Positions 8,845-16,795 of a stretch of 64,000 nt of DNA are shown piece after piece. Every line of letters starts with the position of its first letter. The first letter of the stretch is position 1. The stretch comes from Acidimicrobiaceae bacterium. GTDB taxonomy: Bacteria; Actinomycetota; Acidimicrobiia; Acidimicrobiales; UBA8190. The DNA lies in contig PLZB01000061.1 of NCBI GenBank assembly GCA_003151955.1, positions 23,560-87,559 of the forward strand, given 5' to 3'. The notes below the pieces were generated by a model, which saw nothing but the letters and a program-made list of their open reading frames with translations, was not told the DNA's origin and ran no database searches. The position numbers were made by a program, and so were the translations under genes.

Positions 8845-9216
8845 CTACCCCCAGAAAGTCCGACCGTGGTCGCCGTCCAAGGCGGCCAGGAGGAAGTCGA
8901 GGTCCGGGGTCTGCGGGAACGGGTCGTGGCGGTGGAAGTCGAGGTTCCGGTCCCGCCGGTAGGTCGACCACTCGCGGCTGGTCCGGGAGTAGTGGAAGCG
9001 GACGATGGGGAGGCGGGTCCGGTCGGGGCCGTTCGCGGGGCGCCAGGGGGGACGGCACTCCATGAGGGTGGCGTCGTCCCCTTCCAGGTCGAATTCGTAC
9101 CGTATCTGGCCGCGGGCCCGGTCGGGAAGGTCGGCATTGCGGGTATCGGCCCAGCGGGGGAGCCTGGCGACGTCCCATTCGGGGGGCATCCCCAAGACCG
9201 TAGCCAGGCTGATCAT
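8845..9216 (-). CDS. DUF3024-like small protein
   Basis: The 123-residue product resembles DUF3024 proteins: IRYEFDLEGDDATLMECRPP, then LPIVRFHYSRTSREWSTYRR, then a terminal FLLAALDGDHGRTFWG. Function is unknown. The ATG at 9216 overlaps the upstream ribbon-helix-helix gene's stop as ATGA; a second in-frame ATG at 9189 is possible. The pairing with a ribbon-helix-helix gene resembles a small toxin-antitoxin or autoregulated module, but the family has no demonstrated toxic activity that I know of. Confidence 0.65.
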   Translation of the reverse strand: MISLATVLGMPPEWDVARLPRWADTRNADLPDRARGQIRYEFDLEGDDATLMECRPPWRPANGPDRTRLPIVRFHYSRTSREWSTYRRDRNLDFHRHDPFPQTPDLDFLLAALDGDHGRTFWG

Positions 9217-9416
9217 CTGCTACGGGGGCGAGCGGTCGAGAGGACCACGTCGGCGGGCTCGAGGCGGTCCAGGTACTCCACCAGGGCTCTCGTCACGATC
9301 AGATTGACCGAGACATCGCGGTCCCTGGCCGCCAGCTTGAGACGCTGATGCAGATCCTCGGGCAGCCGGATCTGCGTGCTCACCCTGGGTTCGTCGTGCA
9401 GCCTTGGCCTGGCCAT
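9213..9416 (-). CDS. Ribbon-helix-helix DNA-binding protein
   Basis: The 67-residue protein has the Arc/HicB-type RHH pattern: a beta-strand STQIRLPEDLHQRLKLAARD followed by the helix VSVNLIVTRALVEYLDRL. Such proteins are dimeric repressors, often antitoxins. The start is placed at the MARPRLHDE methionine (9416) because the upstream open sequence has no coding character. An inverted repeat 16 bp upstream could be its operator. It is translationally coupled to the DUF3024-like gene. Confidence 0.75.
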   Translation of the reverse strand: MARPRLHDEPRVSTQIRLPEDLHQRLKLAARDRDVSVNLIVTRALVEYLDRLEPADVVLSTARPRSR

Positions 9417-9431
9417 ACTTGCTACGGTACG

Positions 9432-9453
9432 CACCACCAGTACGAACGTGGTG
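9432..9453. promoter_or_regulatory. Inverted repeat, candidate operator for the RHH gene
   Basis: CACCAC (9432-9437) and GTGGTG (9448-9453) form a perfect six-base inverted repeat with a 10-base spacer. It lies 16 bp upstream of the leftward RHH start codon. RHH proteins commonly bind such short repeats to repress their own gene; the assignment is inference from position. Confidence 0.35.
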
Positions 9454-9559
9454 GATAGTGCGAGCGGAAACCTGCACTCTTGGGCCTTCACCTGCGCTTT
9501 CCCGCGATCAGGCACCTGGGGCCAGGGGCCTGGGTACGGTGATACAACCGGCAGCTAGT

Positions 9560-9577
9560 ATCGAACATATGTTCGAT
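9560..9577. promoter_or_regulatory. LexA (SOS) box upstream of the Panacea gene
   Basis: ATCGAACATATGTTCGAT is a perfect 18-base palindrome. It contains TCGAAC-N4-GTTCGA, the LexA-binding consensus known from mycobacteria and close to the Bacillus-type SOS box. It ends 17 bp before the start codon of the gene at 9595, where LexA would block transcription until DNA damage. Confidence 0.65.
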
Positions 9578-9594
9578 GACGATGGAGCGGGAGC

Positions 9595-10146
9595 ATGGTG
9601 GTCGCTGTAGAACCAGACGAAGGCAAGCTCGCCGAGCTGATCCTGTACGTGGCGGAGAAGCTCTTGGACGACGCCCCAGGAGGGGCCACCAAGCTCAACA
9701 AGATCCTCTTCTTCGCCGAGTTCTCGCACATGCGAGTACACGGCGTGCCGATCTCAGGGGCTCCCTACCAGAAGCTCTCGCAGGGCCCCGCACCTCGACG
9801 CCTCGTGCCGATCCGGGACAGGCTCTTCGATGAAGGAGCTGCGGAGCTGCGGATCGACGATTACTTCGGGCGACCCCTCCACCGAATCGTCCCCCAGCGA
9901 CCCCCCAACCTGAGTTTGTTCAGCCGAGACGAGTTGAGGATCGTCGACCAGGTGATCACGGCCGTGTGGGGGAAGACTGCGGCGGAAGTCTCTGAGATGT
10001 CCCATGGCGAGATGGGATGGAAGATGGTCGACGAGGGAGAAGACATCCCCCTGTCCTCTGCCTTCCTCGCCAAGCGGTCCGTCGCCACCGACAGCATTCG
10101 AGAACACGGTCGGGAGCTGGCAGAGAAACTCGGCGTCGGCAGCTGA
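9595..10146 (+). CDS. Panacea-domain (DUF4065/SocA-like) antitoxin-type protein
   Basis: This 183-residue protein carries the hallmarks of the Panacea domain: TKLNKILFFAEFSHMRVHG near residue 32, a following SGAPYQKLSQGP, and the late EMSHGEMGWKMV block. Panacea is known as a promiscuous antitoxin domain that neutralises structurally unrelated toxins encoded next to it. The ATG at 9595 follows a GGAGCGGGAGC stretch. A LexA-type palindrome lies just upstream, so the pair may be damage-inducible. The partner is presumably the unrecognised protein at 10162. Confidence 0.8.
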   Translation: MVVAVEPDEGKLAELILYVAEKLLDDAPGGATKLNKILFFAEFSHMRVHGVPISGAPYQKLSQGPAPRRLVPIRDRLFDEGAAELRIDDYFGRPLHRIVPQRPPNLSLFSRDELRIVDQVITAVWGKTAAEVSEMSHGEMGWKMVDEGEDIPLSSAFLAKRSVATDSIREHGRELAEKLGVGS

Positions 10147-10161
10147 TTTCCTCCACAGACG

Positions 10162-10491
10162 GTGGCCGGAACGAACAGGCGTGAGAACGTAGCGATTGGT
10201 GACGAACTGCTCGGGCAAGCGCGACTGCGGTACCCTCCCGGCGGTTCGGTCGATGGCACACCAAGCTTCGAACTCTTCGAGAGCGGCCCGCTCGCGGCAG
10301 CAGCTGAGTACTTCTCCCGCCAGTACGAGAACGCACCCGAGGCGGCGGCAGGCGTTCGCTTCTATGTGACCGTAGGAACGTTCTTCCCGGTCATGGCCTT
10401 CTACGCCGCCCGCGTGGCAGACGCCATAGCGATCATCTCATTCACGGTAGAAGACAACTACTGGGAGATGATCGAGGGCGACCCTGAGTAA
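10162..10491 (+). CDS. Unrecognised small protein, candidate toxin partner of the Panacea protein
   Basis: The 109-residue product starts with a GTG 15 bp after the Panacea gene stop. I do not recognise it. The C-terminal half (VRFYVTVGTFFPVMAFYAAR, then DAIAIISFTVEDNYWEMI) reads as alternating strands and a helix. The hydrophobic stretch is too short and mixed to be a clear membrane segment. The candidate-toxin label rests only on adjacency to a Panacea gene. It ends 68 bp before tRNA-Ala. Confidence 0.55.
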   Translation: MAGTNRRENVAIGDELLGQARLRYPPGGSVDGTPSFELFESGPLAAAAEYFSRQYENAPEAAAGVRFYVTVGTFFPVMAFYAARVADAIAIISFTVEDNYWEMIEGDPE

Positions 10492-10559
10492 GCAAAACTG
10501 CACTCGCCCGCCCGAGCTGACCGGACGACCGGACCACCCAGTACGATCATCGGCACATC

Positions 10560-10633
10560 GGGGACGTAGCTCAGTTGGCTAGAGCACCTGCTTTGCAAGC
10601 AGGGGGTCGTGGGTTCGAGTCCCATCGTCTCCA
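10560..10633 (+). tRNA. tRNA-Ala(TGC)
   Basis: The 74-base cloverleaf has a 7-bp acceptor stem (GGGGACG with CGTCTCC, one G-T pair), D-arm GCTCAGTTGGCTAGAGC, and anticodon arm CCTGC-TTTGCAA-GCAGG with anticodon TGC at 10594-10596. The T-arm is GTGGGTTCGAGTCCCAT. The discriminator is A, and CCA is not encoded in full. An excisionase/integrase pair follows within 180 bp, making the 3' end of this gene the likely attachment site. Confidence 0.97.
10597..10633 (+). other. Candidate attachment site (3' half of tRNA-Ala)
   Basis: Tyrosine integrases of actinobacterial elements usually recombine in the 3' part of a tRNA gene, which stays intact after integration. The integrase cassette begins 178 bp downstream. 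I found no second copy of the sequence GGGTTCGAGTCCCATCG in the window, so the opposite end must lie elsewhere or has decayed. The core boundaries are not defined by the sequence. Confidence 0.35.
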
Positions 10634-10810
10634 CTCGAAAGTCCAGGTCAGGGCCCTGCCGCCGGGGGGGCGACCGGACCGCCAGGAGCCCGCAGTAGCC
10701 ACGCAGTAGCCACCGCTCCGACGCTCCTGGACGCTCGGCCTCCCCGGAGGTCGCTCCCCCACGGCCCGAGCAGCCGGATCCTGCTGGCGGTTCCGTCGCC
10801 TCCGGGCATC

Positions 10811-11131
10811 ATGGAAGCGACCGTCGCCCGGCTCCAGCACTTCGACCCGGCGGCGGCCCTGGCCCGCCTCCGGAAGGCCGAGGCCGTCATGGCCGCCGAG
10901 CTGGCCGCCGTCCGGGAGACCATCGCCGAGGTCGACGCCGCCCTGACCGCCCCGCGGGCCGGCACCAGCCTCCTCACCGTGGTCGAGGCGGCCAGGGAGC
11001 TGCGGGTGTCCCGCAGCACCGTCTTCGACCTCCTGGCCGGAGGTGAGCTCGAGGGGGTCATGATCGGCCGGGCCCGGTGCGTCCCCCGCCACTCCCTCGA
11101 GGCCTTCCTATCGCGGCGGGGGGCGGCATGA
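10811..11131 (+). CDS. Excisionase-like helix-turn-helix protein
   Basis: The 106-residue product has an Ala-rich coiled-coil-like N-terminal half. Its C-terminal module (TVVEAARELRVSRSTVFDLL, then GRARCVPRHSLEAFLSRR) is the AlpA/excisionase-type winged HTH that commonly precedes actinobacterial integrases. It would bind the attachment region and favour excision. Its stop overlaps the integrase start as ATGA (11128-11131), so the two are translationally coupled. Confidence 0.75.
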   Translation: MEATVARLQHFDPAAALARLRKAEAVMAAELAAVRETIAEVDAALTAPRAGTSLLTVVEAARELRVSRSTVFDLLAGGELEGVMIGRARCVPRHSLEAFLSRRGAA

Positions 11132-12354
11132 CGAAGGCCGCCAACGGCAGGTCCTCGATCTACAGGAAGGACGGCAACTGGCACGGCTGGGTCAGCTTCA
11201 GCGTCGACGCCGACGGCCGACGCCGCCGGAAGCACGTCCAGGCCCCCACCAAGCGGGAGGTGGCCGAGAAGGTCGCCCAACTCGAGCGCCAGCGTGCCGG
11301 CGGCTACACCGGCAACCGGCCCCTGACCGTCACCGAGTGGCTCGGCATGTGGATCGACATCAAGGTGACCACGGGCGCCCGGCGGAAGACCGTCGAGGGC
11401 TACCGGCTTGACCGCGACCGCCACATCACGCCGGCCCTCGGCGACGTGAATCTCAACCGGCTGACCGTCGAGCACGTCGACCGCCTCTGGCAGAGGGTCC
11501 TGGCCTCGGGGGCCGGCCCGGCCACCTGCGCCCACGTCCGCCGAACCCTGTCGGCGGCGCTGAACGCAGCGGTCGACCGGGGCCACATGGACCGCAACCC
11601 GGTCCGGCTCTCCCAACCCCCCCGGTACGACCCTCCCGAGGTGGAGCCACTGACGGCCGGGGACGCCCGCAAGGTCCTTACGGCCGCCGTCAGCCGCCGG
11701 AACGCTGCCCGGTGGTCGGTGGCCCTGGCGCTTGGCCTCCGGCAGGGGGAAGCGCTGGGGCTCCGCTGGTCGGACGTCGAGCTCGACGAGGGCAAGCTGA
11801 CGGTCCGGGTCCAGCTGCAGTACCTCCCCTACCGGCACGGCTGCGCCGCCGCCGACGAGCCATCCACCTGCGGTCGGGACCCAGGGCGTTGTCCTACCCG
11901 GACCGGGGGTGGGTCGGCGCTGATGCCGGTGAAGTCGGCCGCCGGCCGGCGGGTGCTCGTCCTCCCTGCGCCAATGGTCGACCAGCTCCGCCGGCACGCT
12001 GCTGACCAGGCCGCCGAACGCCTCCGGGCCGGGTACCGATGGCGCGGCCACGGGATGCTCTTCGCCCGGGAGGACGGGTCTCCGATCCGGAAGGAGACCG
12101 ATTCGGCCGAATGGCACCGGATCCTCCGGATGGCCGGCGTCCGCCCGGCGCGTCTTCACGACGCCAGGCACACCGCCGCCACGCTGCTCCTGGTCCAGGG
12201 CGTCCCCGCCGGCGTCGCGATGCGGCTGCTCGGCCACGCTGACGCTCGAATGACGTCGCGGTACCAGCATGTTGTCGAGGAGACCGCCAGGGCCGCTGCT
12301 CAGCAGATAGGCACAGCACTGTGGGGGCACCGCTCGACCGAACTGTACCAATAA
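11128..12354 (+). CDS. Tyrosine recombinase (phage-type integrase)
   Basis: The 408-residue protein contains an N-terminal arm-binding-like region (RSSIYRKDGNWHGWVSF), a helical core-binding domain (~65-160) and a C-terminal catalytic domain. Catalytic residues are visible: Arg205 (ALGLRQGEALGLRW), Lys269 (PVKSAAGRR), His344 and Arg347 (LHDARHTA), His370 (LLGH) and Tyr379 (SRYQH). It should therefore be active. Residues 238-256 hold three cysteines in an insertion (HGC...STC...GRC) that may bind metal. The start at 11128 is chosen because it overlaps the excisionase stop. It presumably drives site-specific integration of the downstream element at tRNA-Ala. Confidence 0.93.
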   Translation: MTKAANGRSSIYRKDGNWHGWVSFSVDADGRRRRKHVQAPTKREVAEKVAQLERQRAGGYTGNRPLTVTEWLGMWIDIKVTTGARRKTVEGYRLDRDRHITPALGDVNLNRLTVEHVDRLWQRVLASGAGPATCAHVRRTLSAALNAAVDRGHMDRNPVRLSQPPRYDPPEVEPLTAGDARKVLTAAVSRRNAARWSVALALGLRQGEALGLRWSDVELDEGKLTVRVQLQYLPYRHGCAAADEPSTCGRDPGRCPTRTGGGSALMPVKSAAGRRVLVLPAPMVDQLRRHAADQAAERLRAGYRWRGHGMLFAREDGSPIRKETDSAEWHRILRMAGVRPARLHDARHTAATLLLVQGVPAGVAMRLLGHADARMTSRYQHVVEETARAAAQQIGTALWGHRSTELYQ

Positions 12355-12572
12355 GAGCCCAGTTGCCCTTCGAGCCACTCCAACCCCGCACCCGGGCGAC
12401 GCCTACCCATATTGCAGTGTTCAATGATTAGTGTGAAGCGATAATCAGATCCCTGCCGCGCATCGACGCCTGCTACCCTCCCCGGAAACATCTAGCCTAG
12501 GTACAGTCAGGCGGCCGTCACCTCACGGACACCGACCTCTGATCTGAGCTGAGAACACACGGGGGCAACCAA

Positions 12573-14492
12573 GTGGAGAACACAATCAGGCCTGCACAAT
12601 CGAGCATCCAGCGACGGAGGCTCAGATCATCCAGGCTCCGAGGAATGTTGCTTATTTCTCTCTGTCTGCTGGTCCTGCCGATCGTCTTCGGCGGTTCCTC
12701 TCAGGCGTCCGCAACACCAAGCGTTCCCTCGCCGCGCCCATCAACGTCAGTCGATCTGGGTGTGGACGCACCCGACCCAAGCATCATGCAGGTAAGCAAC
12801 ACCTACTACGCATTCTCAACTCAGGGAATCTGGGATCCAGGAATCATGGACATGGCCCTTAATAGTGCTTACCCCTGTGCGGGGTGGTGTTTGAATCCGG
12901 GTACCGCCCAAACGGAAGCATTTGGGCCGCAGACTGGCAAATATGCCGGCACTCAGTATCCCTCATGGATCAACGCCAGCGAGGCGTTGTGGGCGCCGGA
13001 GACACACTACCTCAGCGGCATTGGGTACGTAATGTTCATTGCCGGACCGGATGAACAGCTCAACAATATTCCTCAGAACGGCGGCCAATATTGTCTCGGC
13101 TACGTGGTTTCCCAAACCCCGCAGGGTCCTTATGGAAATGGTGCTGGACTGTTTTGCGACACGCAGACGAACGGCAGCTACTACGGAGTGATCGATCCCT
13201 CCCTCTACCAAAATAGCGGCGGCAACTACCTCCTCTGGAAGAGGGGAAACGTCTCCGGGGGACCTGGCGCCACGATCTATATTCAAGCCATCAATTCAGG
13301 ACTAACTATGACTGGTTCATCCGGCGCTATAGTCCAGCAACAAGGGACTCAGACTGTTGAGAATCCACAGCTGGTGTCGAACGGGGGAACACTGTGGTTG
13401 TATACATCAGTCGGAACCAGTTTCAACACGACGGACTATTCTGAGAATCAATCGAACTGCGGTACCAGCGCCAGCCCTCAGAAGCTGGTCTCCGGCAAAC
13501 AGACATGCACCTATCCCGCTTCCATCCTCACCTCGTACGAGGTCAACTCGACACACGGCATCTACGCAACGGGAGGAGGGGATGTCTTTGTTGACCCGGA
13601 CGGGGTTTCTTGGCTTGCATACGCTGCGTTTGATCAGAATGGCTGTACCACAGGCAATCCAACAAATCCGACTCAGGTTGCGACCTGCAATGGTGCTCCA
13701 CGTCAGCTCTTCATAACTCAGCTGGCTGGACTCACTATTACGCAAACGGGGGCCCAGGCCGTCGGATTATCGACGACCCCCGATGGCGCTGGGTATTATA
13801 TGGCCTCGGCAGATGGCAATGTGTTCTGTTTCGGAGACGCCGCCTACAAGGGAAGTGCGGCCCCGACCCATCCGGTGGTTGGGATCTCGACTGCTCTTGA
13901 CGGCGTGGGTTACTGGCTTGTCGCCAATGATGGAGGAATCTTCGCTTTTGGTGACGCAGGTTTCTACGGTTCGATGGGCGGACAGCCTCTAAACCGTCCA
14001 ATGGTTGGTATGGCTCCAACGCAGGATGGTGCCGGATACTGGACGGTGGCCGCCGACGGCGGCATATTCGCATTCGGTGATGCGGCTTTCTACGGCTCAA
14101 TGGCGGGACAGTATCTCGCCTACCCGATTGTGGGAATGGCCGCAACGCCAGATGGCGGAGGGTACTGGTTGGTGGCTCAGGACGGTGGTATATTTGCTTT
14201 CGGTGACGCCGTTTTCTACGGCTCGACTGGGGGCGGGAGCATTCACGACATTGTTGGTATGTCAAGATCTAACGACGGCCATGGTTATTGGCTGGTGGGT
14301 AGCGACGGCGGTATCTTTGCCTACGGCGATTCACCATTCCACGGGTCGATGGGAGGCAGTGGCCTAATGTGGCCGGTCTCTGGAATGGTCTCTCACGATG
14401 TAGGCGGATACTGGGAAGTCGGAGTGGACGGCGGAATCTACGCCTTCGGATCTTCCGGCTACTTTGGCTCAGAACACGGACAGGCGATGTAG
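12573..14492 (+). CDS. Secreted GH43-like beta-propeller protein with C-terminal GYWLV repeats
   Basis: The 639-residue protein has an N-terminal signal sequence (basic start, hydrophobic ~24-40, Ala-rich cleavage region near 47). Residues ~60-390 resemble a five-bladed glycoside hydrolase family 43 propeller. The three expected acidic residues can be placed at Asp68 (APDPSIM), Asp208 (VIDPSLY) and Glu263 (VENPQLV), plus a WAPE motif at 140-143. Residues ~395-639 are about six repeats of the pattern GYWLVA.DGGIFAFGDA.FYGSMGG, probably a second propeller involved in surface binding. An arabinan- or xylan-type substrate is only a family guess. GC content is visibly lower than in neighbouring genes and rare codons are common, consistent with separate acquisition. 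Confidence 0.75.
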   Translation: MENTIRPAQSSIQRRRLRSSRLRGMLLISLCLLVLPIVFGGSSQASATPSVPSPRPSTSVDLGVDAPDPSIMQVSNTYYAFSTQGIWDPGIMDMALNSAYPCAGWCLNPGTAQTEAFGPQTGKYAGTQYPSWINASEALWAPETHYLSGIGYVMFIAGPDEQLNNIPQNGGQYCLGYVVSQTPQGPYGNGAGLFCDTQTNGSYYGVIDPSLYQNSGGNYLLWKRGNVSGGPGATIYIQAINSGLTMTGSSGAIVQQQGTQTVENPQLVSNGGTLWLYTSVGTSFNTTDYSENQSNCGTSASPQKLVSGKQTCTYPASILTSYEVNSTHGIYATGGGDVFVDPDGVSWLAYAAFDQNGCTTGNPTNPTQVATCNGAPRQLFITQLAGLTITQTGAQAVGLSTTPDGAGYYMASADGNVFCFGDAAYKGSAAPTHPVVGISTALDGVGYWLVANDGGIFAFGDAGFYGSMGGQPLNRPMVGMAPTQDGAGYWTVAADGGIFAFGDAAFYGSMAGQYLAYPIVGMAATPDGGGYWLVAQDGGIFAFGDAVFYGSTGGGSIHDIVGMSRSNDGHGYWLVGSDGGIFAYGDSPFHGSMGGSGLMWPVSGMVSHDVGGYWEVGVDGGIYAFGSSGYFGSEHGQAM

Positions 14493-14546
14493 CAATGGCG
14501 GAGACCGTGGTTGCACCGCTATTCGATAGACGAACGGAGGGGCGCA

Positions 14547-15839
14547 ATGCTTAGCATCATCCAAAGCAAACTGGGTTGGCTCACTCGGAGCAGACTTAGG
14601 ATTGCTGCGACAATTGGAGTGTGCGCAGCCCTGGCTGGCGCCGTTTTCCTCGTCCTTCCGAATGGCGGTGGACAACCGAACAAGAGGGCGACAACAGCCA
14701 CATCTTCCACTGCGACGAGCACGTCCGATACCACGACCGTTCAGACCACGACTTCAACTACCGGGTCTGGAGTGTCGGTTACTTCGCAACCTACGACTTC
14801 GAGCACGACTTCCACATCGGTATCCTCTACGACGACCACGACTACGGCGCAAGATTGTCCCCCCGCTACAGCGGCCGTGAACTGGACGTGCCGGCAACAG
14901 ATCCAGGCATTCGCCACGGCAAACGGGCAGACGGCGGCTACGATGACGGCGACGACCTGTTCGCCGGACGGGCTCTGCGTGGCAGCGGACGGCAACGGCA
15001 ATATCTATACGAGCACGTCTGGGTATGGGCCGGGCAGTTGGAATGCGATTAAGGTAAGTGGGGCCAATGGTTCAGTGAGTGAGATGTCATGTCCAACTAG
15101 GTCTTTTTGTATTGGAACGCAAGGCAATAATGGTCTACTCTCGTCAGACGATCCGAGCAACCCGTCGGCCACCTGGACATACAACGCGTGGCCTAGCGTT
15201 GTGACGGGCATCTCATGTGCGTCGGCTTCCCTCTGCGTTGCCGTTGATGTCGATGGAGACGTTTGGTCTTCAAGTAATCCGGGCGAGGGGCCCGCAGCTT
15301 GGTCCAAGACGGCGGTCCAGGGTTCTCCGTTCTTTACCGCAATCTCGTGCGCAAGCGGCGGGCTGTGCGTGGCAACGGCAAAAGGTGGCCTGGCAGCGGT
15401 TTCGTCTTCTCCTGGTGGAGGTGCATCGTCATGGAGTGTGCTTACCGTGGACACATCCCCAGGCCTCGGTAGTGACGGTATGAATCCGGCGAATCTAATC
15501 AACTCGATAGCTTGTCCTAGTGTCAATCTCTGCGTTGGTGCCGACTTTGGAAACAATCTCGTCGTTTCGAGCGCGCCGACGACTGCGGGATCATGGCAGC
15601 TAGTGCACGAGAATGGCGCTTTCCCTGAAAGCGGGTTGGGCGGCGTCACGTGCGCGTCGTCTTCGTGCTTCGTAACGCAGGGGCAGGGCTTCGTTATCAG
15701 CAGCAAGAACCCAGGTGGCGGAGCGGCTGCTTGGCACACCGACAGCGTTTCGGCGTCGGCTGCATTTCGCATTGGCTGCACGAACACATCATGCGTCGCG
15801 ATTGACCTGTCGGGCGGGATCTTTGTCGGCACACTGTAG
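14547..15839 (+). CDS. Membrane-anchored Ser/Thr-rich exported protein with Cys-containing propeller-like repeats
   Basis: The 430-residue product has one N-terminal transmembrane or signal segment (IAATIGVCAALAGAVFLVLP). A ~70-residue Ser/Thr linker follows, then repeats containing ISCASASLCVAVDVDGDVW-like units ending WSSSNPGEGPAAW. Paired cysteines in each unit would form disulfides outside the cell. I cannot assign a substrate. The ATG at 14547 is preceded by GGAGG with a 6-base gap, which decides the start over the upstream in-frame ATG at 14511. It follows the GH43-like gene by 54 bp and shares its lower GC content, suggesting joint transfer. Confidence 0.7.
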   Translation: MLSIIQSKLGWLTRSRLRIAATIGVCAALAGAVFLVLPNGGGQPNKRATTATSSTATSTSDTTTVQTTTSTTGSGVSVTSQPTTSSTTSTSVSSTTTTTTAQDCPPATAAVNWTCRQQIQAFATANGQTAATMTATTCSPDGLCVAADGNGNIYTSTSGYGPGSWNAIKVSGANGSVSEMSCPTRSFCIGTQGNNGLLSSDDPSNPSATWTYNAWPSVVTGISCASASLCVAVDVDGDVWSSSNPGEGPAAWSKTAVQGSPFFTAISCASGGLCVATAKGGLAAVSSSPGGGASSWSVLTVDTSPGLGSDGMNPANLINSIACPSVNLCVGADFGNNLVVSSAPTTAGSWQLVHENGAFPESGLGGVTCASSSCFVTQGQGFVISSKNPGGGAAAWHTDSVSASAAFRIGCTNTSCVAIDLSGGIFVGTL

Positions 15840-16005
15840 GTTGAGGCACGAATGCAGCGCGTGCTATCGCTGCCAGGCGGTCGGTCTGAGCTGAGGGCCG
15901 GGTTGAGCCATCTCGCTCTTAGGTCTGGGCTGTGATGGCCGAAACTCTCAGGCTCTCAGGCGAGGGGGATGACGTACCACTAACCTGGGCCCGTGTTGAT
16001 AAAGA

Positions 16006-16022
16006 ATCGACGGCTCGTCGAT
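16006..16022. promoter_or_regulatory. Hairpin/inverted repeat in front of the restriction endonuclease gene
   Basis: ATCGACG (16006-16012) and CGTCGAT (16016-16022) are perfect seven-base arms around GCT, ending 17 bp before the preferred endonuclease start. It may be an operator or a leader hairpin limiting endonuclease expression. No control-protein gene is seen between the R and M genes. The idea is positional inference. Confidence 0.3.
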
Positions 16023-16039
16023 CGTTCGGAAAGTGTGGA

Positions 16040-16783
16040 ATGCCCTCGTCTCTCCCCGAATACACCGGCCCGGTCCAGCAAGCTGTCGCCGAATACTGGA
16101 ACGTTCGCGCCACGCAGGCCAGAAAGTCAGTGGAGCAGGGGGCGCTGAACACGGGGCTTCGGTCGGAGGTCACGGGCGGTCGCCACCTGGACGAGTTGCA
16201 GACCTTGCTCGTCCAGGTGTTCGCCGATGGAGGCATTCCTCCTCAGCTGATGGAGGTGAAGCGCCGGCCGATCCCCGGCTACTTCCGTCGGGACAAGAGC
16301 TGGGACGTCGTCGTGACGGTCGAATCCCGGGTCGTGGGCATCATCGAGTTGAAGTCGATCGTCGGGGAGAGCCCGGGGCAGAACTTCAACAACCGCACAG
16401 ACGAGGCGCTGGGGCAGGCGCTGGATGTGTGGACAGCCGTCCAGCGAGGCATCATCGACACGCCGCTGCGCCCTTGGCTCGGCTATTTCATGCTCCTGGA
16501 GGACAACAAGGCCTTCAACACGCCGGTCGTCGCCCGGCAGCCGGTCTGGCCCGCCGACCCGGAGTTCGACCACGCCAGCTACGCCAAGCGATTCGAGGTC
16601 TTCTTCGACAGGATGGTCAGAGAACGGCTCCTTGACGCGGCCTGCCTGGTTCTCGGATCCAAGGAGGATGGGGCCGTCCGGTTCCCGAGCGCCACGCTCT
16701 CGTTCCAGGCGTTCGCCGCCGCCATCCACGGCCGGTGCCTCCAGTTCCGGGCGACGAATCCCGACCTTCCCTGGGGCGACTGA
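16040..16783 (+). CDS. PaeR7I/XhoI-family type II restriction endonuclease
   Basis: The 247-residue protein matches the PaeR7I/XhoI family: AVAEYWNVRATQARKSVEQG, VTGGRHLDELQTLLVQVF, GYFRRDKSWDVVVTVESRVV, IIELKSIVGESPGQNFNNRT and RPWLGYFMLLEDNK. The WDVVV...IIELKS segment supplies the PD-(D/E)xK acidic residues and lysine. The family recognises CTCGAG, so that is the predicted site. I chose the ATG at 16040, giving a length close to what I recall for XhoI (~245 residues); an in-frame ATG at 15932 would add 36 unsupported residues. It converges on its cognate methyltransferase, with 12 bp between stops. Confidence 0.88.
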   Translation: MPSSLPEYTGPVQQAVAEYWNVRATQARKSVEQGALNTGLRSEVTGGRHLDELQTLLVQVFADGGIPPQLMEVKRRPIPGYFRRDKSWDVVVTVESRVVGIIELKSIVGESPGQNFNNRTDEALGQALDVWTAVQRGIIDTPLRPWLGYFMLLEDNKAFNTPVVARQPVWPADPEFDHASYAKRFEVFFDRMVRERLLDAACLVLGSKEDGAVRFPSATLSFQAFAAAIHGRCLQFRATNPDLPWGD

Positions 16784-16795
16784 AGGCGCCTGCTG

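Noticed and set aside
10571..11092. Minus-strand open frame crossing tRNA-Ala
   Set aside because: Its end is the typical artefact of translating a tRNA antisense; the plus strand holds the tRNA and the excisionase gene.
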